Shown here in pieces: positions 27,344-35,197 of a DNA stretch of 64,000 bases. The notes under the pieces were generated by a model that searched no databases, was not told the origin of the DNA, and saw only the letters and a program-made list of their open reading frames with translations. Positions within the stretch are counted from its first letter, which is position 1, and each line of letters begins with the position of its first letter. The stretch comes from Egibacteraceae bacterium (lineage in GTDB: Bacteria > Actinomycetota > Nitriliruptoria > Euzebyales > Egibacteraceae). Where the stretch lies: NCBI GenBank assembly GCA_030446745.1, contig JAUJMS010000007.1, positions 68,108 to 132,107 of the forward strand, written 5' to 3'. A program made the translations under genes and the position numbers.

Positions 27344-28384
27344 ATGCGAGCTGCCGTCTTCCGTGGCCCTGGCGACGTCCGGGTGGAGCAGGTGCCCGAC
27401 CCACGCATCGAGGCGCCGACGGACGCCGTCGTGCAGGTGACCCACGCGTGCATCTGCGGCTCGGACCTGTGGTCCTACCGCGGTCTGGTCGACGTCCCTG
27501 ACCTACCGTCCGAGGGCCGGCGCGTCGGCCACGAATGGCTCGGTGTCGTCACCGACGTCGGGCCAGAGGTCCGCAGCGTCGCGCCCGGCGACCGCGTCAT
27601 CGCGCCGTTCGTGTTCTCCGACGGCACGTGCGAGTTCTGCACACAGGGTCTGCACACGTCGTGCGTCAACGGCGGCGTGTGGGGCGGCGACCACGACGGC
27701 GGCCAGGGCGAGGCCGTGCGCTCGCCGTTCGCGGACGGCACCCTCGTGCGGCTGCCGCCGGACGTGGCGGACGAGCCGGCGCTGCTCGCCGCGGCGCTGC
27801 CGCTGACCGACGTCATGGCGACCGGGCACCACGCCGCCGTCAGCGCCGGAGTGACGGCCGGGAGCACGGTGGCGGTCGTAGGCGACGGCGCGGTCGGGCT
27901 GTGCGGCGTGCTGGCGGCGCACCGACTCGGCGCGGAGCGCATCATCGCGCTGGGCCACCACCGCGACCGCCTCGACCTCGCGAGCCGGTTCGGTGCCACC
28001 GACGTCGTGATCGACGACGACCCGGTTCCCGCGGTGCGCGATCTCACCGGCGGCGGGGCGCCGTGCGTACTCGAGTGCGTCGGCACACAGAGCGCGGTCG
28101 AGACGGCGCTGGACGTCGCCCGCGACGGCGGCACGGTCGGCTACGTCGGCGTGCCCGCCGGGGTCAAAGGTGTGCCGCTGAGCAAGATGTTCGGGCGCAA
28201 CATCGCGCTGCGCGGCGGCGTGGCGCCGGCCCGCGCCTACCTCCCGGAGCTGCTCGCCGACGTCGCCGCCGGCGAGCTTGACCCGTCGCCGGTGCTCGAC
28301 CGCACCGTCGACCTCGACGGCGTCCCCGACGGCTACGCCGCCATGGCGCAACGCACCGCGATCAAGGTCATGATCGAGATGTGA
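27344..28384 (+). CDS. Zinc-dependent medium-chain alcohol dehydrogenase
   Basis: The 346-residue protein has the catalytic zinc Cys in HACICGSDLWSYRG, GHEWLGVVTDVG with the zinc His-Glu pair, and PGDRVIAPFVFSDGTCEFC. The structural zinc loop is reduced to CEFCTQGLHTSC. The NAD(P) site is AVVGDGAVGLCGVLAA, followed by GHHRDRLDLA. Lack of an acid at the end of the second strand makes NADP use possible. The alcohol or aldehyde substrate is unknown. ATG 27344 has a clear ribosome site; the longer track ORF overlaps menC and is spurious. Confidence 0.88.
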   Translation: MRAAVFRGPGDVRVEQVPDPRIEAPTDAVVQVTHACICGSDLWSYRGLVDVPDLPSEGRRVGHEWLGVVTDVGPEVRSVAPGDRVIAPFVFSDGTCEFCTQGLHTSCVNGGVWGGDHDGGQGEAVRSPFADGTLVRLPPDVADEPALLAAALPLTDVMATGHHAAVSAGVTAGSTVAVVGDGAVGLCGVLAAHRLGAERIIALGHHRDRLDLASRFGATDVVIDDDPVPAVRDLTGGGAPCVLECVGTQSAVETALDVARDGGTVGYVGVPAGVKGVPLSKMFGRNIALRGGVAPARAYLPELLADVAAGELDPSPVLDRTVDLDGVPDGYAAMAQRTAIKVMIEM

Positions 28385-28408
28385 CCTCCGGGCCGGTGGT
28401 CTCGGCTT

Positions 28409-28927
28409 TCAGTGGCCCAGCGCGGCCTCGACCTGCGCGGCCGTGAGCGCCAGCAGCGCGCTGCGGTCCGTGGGCTCCATGGCGGACCCCGATGCTCCAC
28501 GCCGGTACCAGCGGGCACGGCCCTGCGACGGGTCGACGACGAGCACCTCGTCGACCTGTCGGGCGGCGTAGAACGCGAGCTTGGCGTACGACTCGTCGCC
28601 TGGCGACACGATCTCCACGACGACTGCGGCCGTCGGAACGAAGGTGGCGTCAGGGACGTCGCGCAGGTACGCCCGGTCGGGCACGCGGTAGTCGTCGGGC
28701 TCGCCGATGTTCAGCGGCCCCGATCCGGTGAGCCCGGCACGGCGCGCGAGCGGTCCGAGCAGCTCGGCAAGCAACTGGTCGACGACCCCGTGCCGTGGGT
28801 GCGGCGCCGGCGCCACGTGGTAGTCGCCCTCCCAGACCTCGTCGAACAGGTCCTGCCCCAGCGCGTGACGCCGGCGCAGCCACGCCTGGACCACCTGGGG
28901 CGGGTCGCCGACGAGCACGGTCCTCAC
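28409..28927 (-). CDS. Uma2 family (DUF820) restriction-endonuclease-fold protein
   Basis: The 172-residue protein has the Uma2 layout: FDEVWEGDYHVAPAPHPRHG, DDYRVPDRAYLRD with the active-site Asp, AAVVVEIVSPGDESYAKLAFYAARQVDEVLVVDP with the E-x-K type residues. It ends with RRGASGSAM and a C-terminal helix. These PD-(D/E)XK-fold proteins are abundant in some bacteria and their biological role is uncertain. GTG 28927 lies 7 bases after TACGAT, so the start fits the leaderless pattern. It faces the dehydrogenase gene and is divergent from the GNAT gene. Confidence 0.82.
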   Translation of the reverse strand: MRTVLVGDPPQVVQAWLRRRHALGQDLFDEVWEGDYHVAPAPHPRHGVVDQLLAELLGPLARRAGLTGSGPLNIGEPDDYRVPDRAYLRDVPDATFVPTAAVVVEIVSPGDESYAKLAFYAARQVDEVLVVDPSQGRARWYRRGASGSAMEPTDRSALLALTAAQVEAALGH

Positions 28928-28997
28928 GAGGGCGATCGTACGTGTCCATGTCGCGCGTGGTCGGCCCGCCGCCGCCCGCAGCGAGCACACTGACGCC

Positions 28998-29873
28998 ATG
29001 AGGCAGACGCGGGCCACGACGGACGTCGCCGCGGTCGCCGCCGCGGCTGCGGCCCGGGTCGCCGCGCGCGCCGGGCTGGACGTCGCCGAACTCGATGACC
29101 TCCCCTCGATCGAGCGGGCGTCGCAGCTGTTCGCCGATATCTGGCACACGCCTGGCGACCGCAGCCAGATGCCCGTCAGCCTGATGCGCGCGCTCGCCCA
29201 CGCCGGCTCCTACGTCGCCGGCGCCTCGTTGTCCGGCACGCTGGTCGGCGCGATCGTGGGCTTCGTCGGCATCCACGACGCCCGCCTGGTGCTGCACTCT
29301 CACATCCTCGGCGTCGTGCCCGCCGCGCGGGGCCGCTCGGTGGGCTTCGCGCTCAAGCTGCACCAGCGGGCGTGGGCGCTGGCCCGCCACATCGACACCA
29401 TCATGTGGACGTTCGACCCGCTGGTGCGCCGCAACGCCTTCTTCAACCTGTCAAAGCTCGGGGCGATCGGCTCGCGCTACGAGGCGAACTTCTACGGTGC
29501 GATGGACGACGAGTTCAACGCCGCCGACGAGACCGACCGCCTCGTGGCCGAGTGGCAGTTGCTTGAGCCCGGCGTCGTGGCCGCCGCCGAAGGCCGCCGC
29601 GGCGAACGCGACATCACGCCGGACGCCGCCGGCATCCTGCTCGACGTCGCCGCCGACGGCAGTCCGCTGAGCCGCGCGGCCGACGGTGACACGCTGTGGT
29701 GCCGCATTCCCGAGGACGTGGTCGCGCTGCGCCGCGCCGACCCGGCCGTCGCTCGCCGCTGGCGATACGCCCTGCGCGACACCCTCGGCGCGGCCGTCAA
29801 CGACGGCTACGTGGCGTCGGGGATGACCCTCGACGGCTGGTACACCCTCACGCCGCGCGGGTGGCCGTGCTGA
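28998..29873 (+). CDS. COG3375-type GNAT acyltransferase (candidate D-amino acid N-succinyltransferase)
   Basis: The 291-residue protein has the features of the predicted acetyltransferase group COG3375: LVGAIVGFVGIHDARLVLHSHILGVVPAARGRSVGFALKLHQR with the acyl-CoA loop, then TIMWTFDPLVRRNAFFNLSKLGAIGSRYEANFYG. In Geobacillus a GNAT enzyme succinylates D-amino acids as the first step of a D- to L- conversion pathway, followed by the racemase and an M20 desuccinylase. Here the M20 gene starts inside this gene's last codons, and menC lies upstream. The substrate is inferred from this context only. Confidence 0.78.
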   Translation: MRQTRATTDVAAVAAAAAARVAARAGLDVAELDDLPSIERASQLFADIWHTPGDRSQMPVSLMRALAHAGSYVAGASLSGTLVGAIVGFVGIHDARLVLHSHILGVVPAARGRSVGFALKLHQRAWALARHIDTIMWTFDPLVRRNAFFNLSKLGAIGSRYEANFYGAMDDEFNAADETDRLVAEWQLLEPGVVAAAEGRRGERDITPDAAGILLDVAADGSPLSRAADGDTLWCRIPEDVVALRRADPAVARRWRYALRDTLGAAVNDGYVASGMTLDGWYTLTPRGWPC

Positions 29874-30971
29874 ACGACGTGCTGGCACGCTTGCGGGCGC
29901 ACCGCGGCGACATGCTCGCCGACCTGGAGGGCCTCGTGGCGGTCGAGTCGCCGTCACACGATGTGGCGGCGACGCGCCGCGCATACCGCGGCCGTCGCGC
30001 GCCGGCTGCTGGACGCCGAACCGCACCGCTGCGCGGTGGCCGGCCGGGAGCATCTGCGGTGGACGTCCGGCCGGCCGCGCGTCCTGCTGCTCGGCCACCT
30101 CGACACGGTGTGGCCGCGCGGCACGGTGGCGCGCTGGCCGTTCGCGGTCAGCGACGGCAACGCCACCGGACCGGGCGCGTTCGACATGAAGGCGGGAGTC
30201 GTGCAGGGCCTCCACGCGCTGACCGCCCTGGACGACCTCGACGGCGTCGTGCTGTTGCTGACCACCGACGAGGAGATCGGATCGCCGACCTCCCGCCCCC
30301 TGATCGAGGAGACCGCCCGAGGCGTCGAGGCCACGCTGGTCTTGGAGCCAAGCCTCGCCGGGGCGCTGAAGACCGGCCGCAAGGGCGTGTCGGACTACCG
30401 CGTGGAGATCGCGGGTCGGGCGGCGCACGCCGGTCTGGAGCCGGAGAAGGGCGTCAACGCCCTGCTCGAACTGGCGCACCAGGTGCTCGCCGTCGCCGCC
30501 TTGGCGGACGCGGAGCTCGGCACCACCGTGACGCCGGCCGTCGCCGCGGCCGGCACCGCGACGAACGTCGTGCCGGCCACCGCGTCGTTCACCGTCGACT
30601 CGCGGGCGGTCAGCGACGCGGAGCAGCAGCGCGTCGACGCGGCCCTGCGCGGTCTCACCCCCGTGCTGCCGGGCGCGGCGCTCACCGTGCACGGCGGCAT
30701 CAACCGGCCGGCGCTGCCAGAGACCGCGTCGGCGCAGCTGTTCCGCCGGGCTCAGCGGCTGGCGACGACGCTGGGGTTCGGCGCCCTGGAGGGGCGCACC
30801 GTCGGCGGCGGGTCCGACGGCAACTTCACCGCGGGGCTCGGGATCCCGACGCTCGACGGGCTGGGCGCGGTCGGTGACGGGGCGCACGCTGAGGGGGAGT
30901 ACGTCGTGGTCGACGCCATGCCGGAGCGGGCGGCGCTGGTGGCGGCGCTCGTGACCGAACTGACCGGCTGA
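29867..30971 (+). CDS. M20 peptidase (candidate N-succinyl-L-amino acid desuccinylase), apparent frameshift
   Basis: The N terminus (LNDVLARLRAHRGDMLADLEGLVAVESPSHDVAATRR) lies in one frame and the rest, from AHTAAVARRLLDAEPHR, in another; the join is near 29975-29985. The body has M20 motifs: LLLGHLDTVWPRGT, GPGAFDMKAGVVQGLHAL, TTDEEIGSPTS, GRAAHAGLEPEKGVNALLELA and GGGSDGNFTAG. The style is that of carboxypeptidase G2-like enzymes. GTG 29861 or 29867 overlaps the GNAT stop, so the two are co-translated. The single shift may be a sequence error, as catalytic residues are intact on both sides. Confidence 0.78.
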
Positions 30972-31050
30972 TGCTCGTCGCTCGTCCGCCGGTGCTCCCG
31001 CAGACCGCAAACTCGAGGGATGTCATCGGCCGCCCGGATACCATGCGCTC

Positions 31051-31305
31051 ATGGCGGCGAGACGCTTCCGAGTCTTGGTCGAGTGGGATCGCGAGGACGA
31101 TGTCTGGGTGACCTACGTCCCCTCGCTCGGCCACCTGTCGACGTACGGGGACACCCGGGAGGAGGCACTCGAGCACACCCGCGAAGCGGTACTGGGCTCT
31201 CTCGAGGCGGCTGCCAAGAGCAACCTGCCGGTTCCCGCGGAAGACCACCATTCCGACGTCGTCGAGATCGAGGGGCCGCGCCCTGACGCGACTCCCTCGC
31301 GTTAG
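31051..31305 (+). CDS. hicB: HicB-like antitoxin
   Basis: The 84-residue protein has the HicB half-RNase-H fold sequence: FRVLVEWDREDDVWVTYVPSLGHLSTYGDTREEALEHTREAVLGSLEAA. It lacks an obvious DNA-binding tail. HicB binds and neutralises the HicA mRNA interferase, and pairs often repress their own operon. TACCAT lies 6 bases before the ATG at 31051. The antitoxin gene comes first and overlaps hicA. Confidence 0.85.
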   Translation: MAARRFRVLVEWDREDDVWVTYVPSLGHLSTYGDTREEALEHTREAVLGSLEAAAKSNLPVPAEDHHSDVVEIEGPRPDATPSR

Positions 31306-31540
31306 CGGTCGAGAGCTTGTGCGGGTGCTTTGCCGTGGCGGTTACGAGCTGACACACGTCCGCGGCAGCCACCACTACCTTCGCCGCTCGGACGGCGCCG
31401 GGCTGGTCGTCGTACCGGTGCATGGCAGTCGCGACCTACCCCCCGGTACCCTCCGCTCGCTCCTGCGCCAAGCCGACCTCACAGCAGAGCAGCTGGCGGA
31501 CCTGCTCTGGTCAGATCTGCTCGCCTGGCTCCACCGCTGA
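31283..31540 (+). CDS. hicA: HicA-like mRNA interferase toxin (probable CTG start)
   Basis: The track begins at GTG 31319, but the family's N terminus (LTRLPRVSGRELVRVL) is present upstream in the same frame with no ATG, GTG or TTG, so CTG 31283 is the best start, giving 85 residues. The double-stranded-RNA-binding-like fold has the catalytic His in VRGSHHYLRR and ends with PPGTLRSLLRQADLTAEQLADLL. HicA cleaves mRNA independently of the ribosome. The gene overlaps hicB by 23 bases, which helps balance the two products. Confidence 0.82.
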   Translation: MTRLPRVSGRELVRVLCRGGYELTHVRGSHHYLRRSDGAGLVVVPVHGSRDLPPGTLRSLLRQADLTAEQLADLLWSDLLAWLHR

Positions 31541-31558
31541 GCGATGCTGCGCCACTGC

Positions 31559-32170
31559 TCACGGAACGACGGAGCGGCACTCCAGTGTTGCTGAACGACA
31601 GATGTCGGCCCACTCCTTCTCGCGTATTTCAAAGACGACGACGTCCGTGGCGTCGGTGCTTGTCAGCTTCAGGTGCCAACATCCCGGACCGGTGATGACT
31701 GCGTCCGCCGCCCAGTGAGGCGGCCATCCAGACGCCAGTCGCCGCTGCCCAACTGGAAGCGCCACACCCCTGGCGGTGGCGGTCGGACCATTGAAGAGCA
31801 GGCGTCCCGGTCCCGTCTTTCGCGTCGCGGTCATCCGCAGCTCCTGCGCGGACTCCGACCGGTCGGCGACGAAGATCTGCGCCGAACCGGGCGCAGCTCT
31901 CAAGTGCACGTCGAATTGGTCGCCCACAAAGACGGTGCTGTCCTCAGCGTAGTCGCGCACGGCAACGGTGGTGACGCCGCACGACGTACCGACCTGCGTC
32001 ACGGCTGGCGGCGACGCCGGCGCCGGAGGCGTCGGGGAGCCGTGAATCGGAATGGCGCGGGGCTCCGGCCGAAGATCCGATCTGGCCATCGTTCCCACCG
32101 CAGCGGCCATCAGGGCAGCAACCGCCAAGGCCCCGAGAGGAGAGGGTCGGAAAGGCATGACGCTCGCCAT
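31559..32170 (-). CDS. Secreted or membrane-anchored hypothetical protein
   Basis: The 203-residue protein starts with a hydrophobic signal or anchor (LGALAVAALMAAAVGTM). A Pro/Ala linker (PPAPASPPAV) leads to a beta-rich domain with CGVTTVAVRDYAEDSTVFVGDQFDVHL and GPGCWHLKLTSTDATDVVVFEIRE. It could be an Ig-like extracellular domain with a Cys pair. I do not recognise the family. ATG 32158 is an alternative start. Codon use is less GC-biased than in the core genes. Confidence 0.6.
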   Translation of the reverse strand: MASVMPFRPSPLGALAVAALMAAAVGTMARSDLRPEPRAIPIHGSPTPPAPASPPAVTQVGTSCGVTTVAVRDYAEDSTVFVGDQFDVHLRAAPGSAQIFVADRSESAQELRMTATRKTGPGRLLFNGPTATARGVALPVGQRRLASGWPPHWAADAVITGPGCWHLKLTSTDATDVVVFEIREKEWADICRSATLECRSVVP

Positions 32171-32173
32171 CGC

Positions 32174-32605
32174 CTACAGCCCACGACGGCTGTCGTCATT
32201 CCCGCCATGGGACCCGTCGCTCGCGCCGCGACGCGAAGACTTGGGCTCGTCGTTGGTGCATCGGGGGGTCGTCACCTCGACCTTGGCGCTGCGCCGGACG
32301 AAGTCCAGGAGGTCGGCTGCGCGGATGAGCCCCGCTTCGGCAGTCGACCCACGACCGCTGATGGCATCTTCGACCCACTCGCGGATCAGCGCGGTCGGGC
32401 GCACAGCGCGCTCCGCCGCGATCGCGCGGACTTCGTCGAGCGTGCGCTTGGGCAGTCGCAGCGACACGACGATCATCGGGTCGACGAGGGGTTCGACAAT
32501 GCGGCCGCGCTCCATCTCCTCTGCCGTGTCGTGGCCGTCGTAGTACTCGATCAGTTCGTCGAGGTGCCGTCGGCTCATCGTCATCGCTCTCCGGCGCCCG
32601 CTCAT
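32174..32605 (-). CDS. Orphan RHH/CopG-type antitoxin-like protein
   Basis: The protein (143 residues, or about 134 from the ATG at 32578) contains HLDELIEYYDGHDTAEEME and MIVVSLRLPKRTLDEVRAIAAERAVRPTALIREWVEDAI. The latter is a classic ribbon-helix-helix strand and two helices. Such proteins are DNA-binding antitoxins of VapB or similar type. No toxin gene is adjacent: the next minus-strand gene is the secreted hypothetical protein, and upstream lies a divergent membrane protein. It may act in trans, or be the remains of a module. Confidence 0.65.
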   Translation of the reverse strand: MSGRRRAMTMSRRHLDELIEYYDGHDTAEEMERGRIVEPLVDPMIVVSLRLPKRTLDEVRAIAAERAVRPTALIREWVEDAISGRGSTAEAGLIRAADLLDFVRRSAKVEVTTPRCTNDEPKSSRRGASDGSHGGNDDSRRGL

Positions 32606-32768
32606 GGCGCCTCATGGAACCACCACGGCCGCAGAGTAGTAGGCGCGGACTAGCCACCGGGCTCGTGTGGAATGCTGAACGACCGAGCCGGTCAGGGTTG
32701 TCCCCCTCGGGATGGAGGGGACGATGGCCGCACCGTGCCTCGAGCGCGCGAAACCTGGAGGAGCGACC

Positions 32769-33269
32769 GTGAACACGACTCGTCCGCGCTCACAGACGTT
32801 GTGGGCGGCCGCCGCGCGGGGCGCTGCTGCCGGGTTGCTCGGCGTCGTGGTCATGACCGCCGCGGAGAAGCTGGAGCAGGCGTTCACGCACCGCCCCGAC
32901 TCGTACGTCCCTGGTCGGACGCTGTTGACCCTGGTGGGTCACCACCCCGACGACGACGCAAAGCCGTTCTTGTGGAACCACGCCATGCATTGGGGAACGG
33001 GGGCGCTGTTGGGCGCTCTGCGTGGCGTGTGGGCCGAGGTCGGGCTGCGCGGCCCGCGGGCGAACCTTGCCCATACCGTCGTTCGGCTGGCCACCGATCA
33101 AACCGTCGAGAACGCCACCGGCGTCGGCGCGCCGCCGCACACGTGGCCGGTGCTCGAACAAGTCGTCGACGTTGCTCACAAAGCGGTCTACTCCTTCGCC
33201 ACGGGTCTTTTCGCCGACCGACTCATCGAACCCAGCTTGGAGTCACGACGCGGCGTGACGAGCCATTAG
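32769..33269 (+). CDS. Small hypothetical membrane protein
   Basis: The 166-residue protein has an N-terminal hydrophobic helix (GAAAGLLGVVVMTAAEKLEQAF), a second in AMHWGTGALLGALRGVWAEVGL and a third near VDVAHKAVYSFATGLFADRLI. The order resembles DUF1440-like or inner-membrane helper proteins, but I cannot name the family. GTG 32769 is preferred to ATG 32712 because a strong Shine-Dalgarno (CTGGAGGAGC) precedes it. It lies alone in the accessory stretch. Confidence 0.6.
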   Translation: MNTTRPRSQTLWAAAARGAAAGLLGVVVMTAAEKLEQAFTHRPDSYVPGRTLLTLVGHHPDDDAKPFLWNHAMHWGTGALLGALRGVWAEVGLRGPRANLAHTVVRLATDQTVENATGVGAPPHTWPVLEQVVDVAHKAVYSFATGLFADRLIEPSLESRRGVTSH

Positions 33270-33368
33270 CTAGCGCTGTCGGCGCCTTACGCCGGGGGGT
33301 GACCCTACGGTTCCGTACCGTCATAGCGTGCGTACACCTCGGTCGCGTCAAGGGCGTAAAGGCGGCAT

Positions 33369-34064
33369 ATGCTGACGTCGAAGTCCTATAGCAGCGACAA
33401 GTCATGGCATGACCTCGAGATGACGGCGCTGGAGCCGGGAGACGCGTTTCGCATTGTGCGCGCCGGTTACGACCGGCTTGGGGAGCGATACAGGTCGTGG
33501 TCGGTGGACGTGTCAGTCCGGTTTCGGCAACTCAAGGTCGTGCTGGAGCGAGTGCCAGCGGGCGGAGTCGTCGTCGAGCTTGGCTGCGGCGACGGGGAGC
33601 CGGTGACACGGCTTCTCAGCGAACACTACCGCGTCGTTGCGGTTGACGCCTCGGTGGTACAGCTGTCGATGGGGAGACGCGCTGTCCCCAGGGCGATGTT
33701 CGTTTTGGCCGACATGACGGAGTTGCAGTTCAAGCCTGGAGCAGTGGACGCCGTCGTATCGTTCTATGCACTCGGCCACGTGCCCGCCCGCCGGCATGCC
33801 GCACTCTTTCGGTCGATCGCGCAATGGCTGCGTCCCGGAGGCCTCGTCATGGCCAGTGCTCCAACCGGCGTCGGCGACGCCGTGGAAGCGAGCTGGCTTG
33901 GCGTCCCAATGTTCTTCGGAGGCATCGGCGAGGCAGCGACCCGCGCTGCAGTCCACCAAGCCGGATTGACGCTGGAGCGCGGTGAGGTCATCACCGAGGA
34001 CGAGGGCGATGGCGAGACCGCCGAATTTCTCTGGCTCACCGCAGTTAAGCCACCGGTTTCGTAA
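33369..34064 (+). CDS. Class I SAM-dependent methyltransferase
   Basis: The protein (231 residues, or 214 from the ATG at 33420) has the SAM-binding motif I VVVELGCGDGEPVTRLL, an acidic strand end RVVAVDASVVQL, motif ADMTELQF and the post-motif region AVDAVVSFYALGHVPARRHAALF. This is the Methyltransf_11/25 style, which usually acts on small molecules. The substrate is unknown. It is AT-richer than the surroundings and belongs to the accessory stretch left of selC. Confidence 0.78.
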   Translation: MLTSKSYSSDKSWHDLEMTALEPGDAFRIVRAGYDRLGERYRSWSVDVSVRFRQLKVVLERVPAGGVVVELGCGDGEPVTRLLSEHYRVVAVDASVVQLSMGRRAVPRAMFVLADMTELQFKPGAVDAVVSFYALGHVPARRHAALFRSIAQWLRPGGLVMASAPTGVGDAVEASWLGVPMFFGGIGEAATRAAVHQAGLTLERGEVITEDEGDGETAEFLWLTAVKPPVS

Positions 34065-34230
34065 GCCGTCGTGCCGTTGTCAAGAGAAGTTGCCCTACCA
34101 GGCGTAGAACCAGCAATCTGTGACGACCGATTCGCCTGCCGGGTGTGCGTATACGAGCCCCTAGATGTGCGTCCCTACGCCGACTACTCCGTACCGTGCC
34201 GGAACGGGCAACCGCGCCTATGATGAGTGG

Positions 34231-34249
34231 CTAGGTTAGTTAGCCTCGG
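34231..34249. promoter_or_regulatory. Possible DtxR/IdeR-like operator half-site
   Basis: CTAGGTTAGTTAGCCTCGG matches the IdeR consensus TTAGGTTAGSCTAACCTAA well in its left half and partly in its right half, and is itself flanked by GGCTA/TAGCC. It lies about 30 bases upstream of the tautomerase start. A DtxR-family gene is encoded at 54474. The match is imperfect, so this is tentative. Confidence 0.3.
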
Positions 34250-34277
34250 ACCACCCGCATGTGGAGGAGGGCGGCCC

Positions 34278-34625
34278 TTGCCACTCATTGACGTGACCTA
34301 CAACACCTCCGTGCCCCAGTCAGAGCTTCGGCACCTGGCAAACGTGCTGCCCGACATAGTGGCGGAAGCGATCGACCGCCCAGAGGAACCTTGGGTTGGT
34401 CCGCCAGCCGAAGGAGACTTTGAAATCCGGTTCCGATCCAGGGGTCGGCTCGACGTCGGCGAACTCGACTGCGTCGTCGAGATTCGGACGAAACTGTTTC
34501 CGAGCCGTGTAGAGAACAAGCGGGAGCGTTCCACCCTGATCCTGGATCGTCTGTCGGAGCAGCTGAGCTTGGACCAGCTTGGTGTATGGCTGATCCTCCT
34601 CGAAGGCGCCTGGGCTCAAGGTTAA
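34278..34625 (+). CDS. Tautomerase superfamily-like protein with TTG start
   Basis: TTG 34278 is preceded at 8 bases by the strong Shine-Dalgarno GGAGGAGG. It opens (M)PLIDVTYNTSVPQSELRHLANVLPDIVAEAID, so Pro would be exposed after Met removal, as in 4-oxalocrotonate tautomerase and MIF-like enzymes that use Pro1 as base. The remainder (ELDCVVEIRTKLFPSRVENKRERSTLI) fits the second strand and helix. At 115 residues it is longer than a single 4-OT unit and could be a divergent MIF-size member. The track start at 34227 would hide Pro1. The substrate is unknown. Confidence 0.65.
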   Translation: MPLIDVTYNTSVPQSELRHLANVLPDIVAEAIDRPEEPWVGPPAEGDFEIRFRSRGRLDVGELDCVVEIRTKLFPSRVENKRERSTLILDRLSEQLSLDQLGVWLILLEGAWAQG

Positions 34626-34815
34626 CTAGGCGTCGAGCTTCCGCCCAAGGCGACGAAGGCGGAGCTGGAAGCGTTGATCGCTGACGCCGAGGCGGCGAAG
34701 ACGAACGGCAAGAGCCGCAGCTTCATGAGCGGCAGCATGATCGGAGCGGCTGGTCGTCCGTCGGCTCGACGGCGTAGGGGCCGAAACCGACTCCGACCTG
34801 CGGTTCCGGGTCTAG
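34626..34815 (+). other. Short open remnant between the tautomerase gene and selC
   Basis: Just after the tautomerase stop the same frame remains open and reads LGVELPPKATKAELEALIADAEAAKTNG, a helical amphipathic segment. It has no start codon or ribosome site nearby apart from an internal TTG. It may be the tail of a lost gene. Nothing else is visible before the tRNA. Confidence 0.3.
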
Positions 34816-34908
34816 CGGAGGCGGACGGGAATCGAACCCGCCAGGCGACCGGAGGCCGCCTCATCGGTTTTGAAGACCGTGGAGTCCACCAGGAACCCAG
34901 ACGCCTCC
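34816..34908 (-). tRNA. selC: tRNA-Sec (anticodon UCA)
   Basis: Read on the minus strand, the acceptor strand GGAGGCG pairs with CGCCTCC, giving 7 pairs plus a weak eighth. The anticodon stem-loop CGGT-CTTCAAA-ACCG carries TCA at 34873-34871. The long variable arm folds as AGGCG...CGCCT, and the T arm is GCGGG-TTCGATT-CCCGT followed by discriminator G. UCA anticodon, long variable arm and an extended acceptor/T stack are the hallmarks of selenocysteine tRNA. CCA is not encoded. It decodes UGA, as in the selenoprotein at 656. selA, selB and selD are not within the window, which is unusual since they often lie next to selC. Confidence 0.9.
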
Positions 34909-35197
34909 CTGCGAGAATCGTGCCAGACCCGGCGGCGTTGCGCCCCACGCGCGCTGGTTCGTGACCCCGCTCACGCTGGCGACACGTCCGGTGGCTGCGG
35001 CCAGTCCGCGCGGGCGGCCTCGTTGGCCGGCACGGTGGCACGCGCGCCTCGGGTTGTGGCTCTCCACGCTGTCGACCGGAATGCCCGGCCGGCGTTACCC
35101 CGTGGCGACTCGCTCGTTACGTTGGTTGGCGGCTCTTCGGAGGGCAGCGCCTGGCTGTCGCAGCGGCGCGGCTACAGAAGACATCTCAGGGACACCT
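34909..35197. other. Region upstream of selC without a visible gene
   Basis: About 290 bases with no credible protein gene. On the minus strand GATTCT, about 6-11 bases upstream of the tRNA 5' end, is a possible -10 box for selC. On the plus strand it must hold the promoter of the propeller gene that starts at 35198. Confidence 0.35.

Noticed and set aside
34816-34908. selC as the attachment site of a mobile island
   Set aside because: No integrase gene and no second copy of the tRNA 3' end were seen in the window. Only composition and position hint at it.
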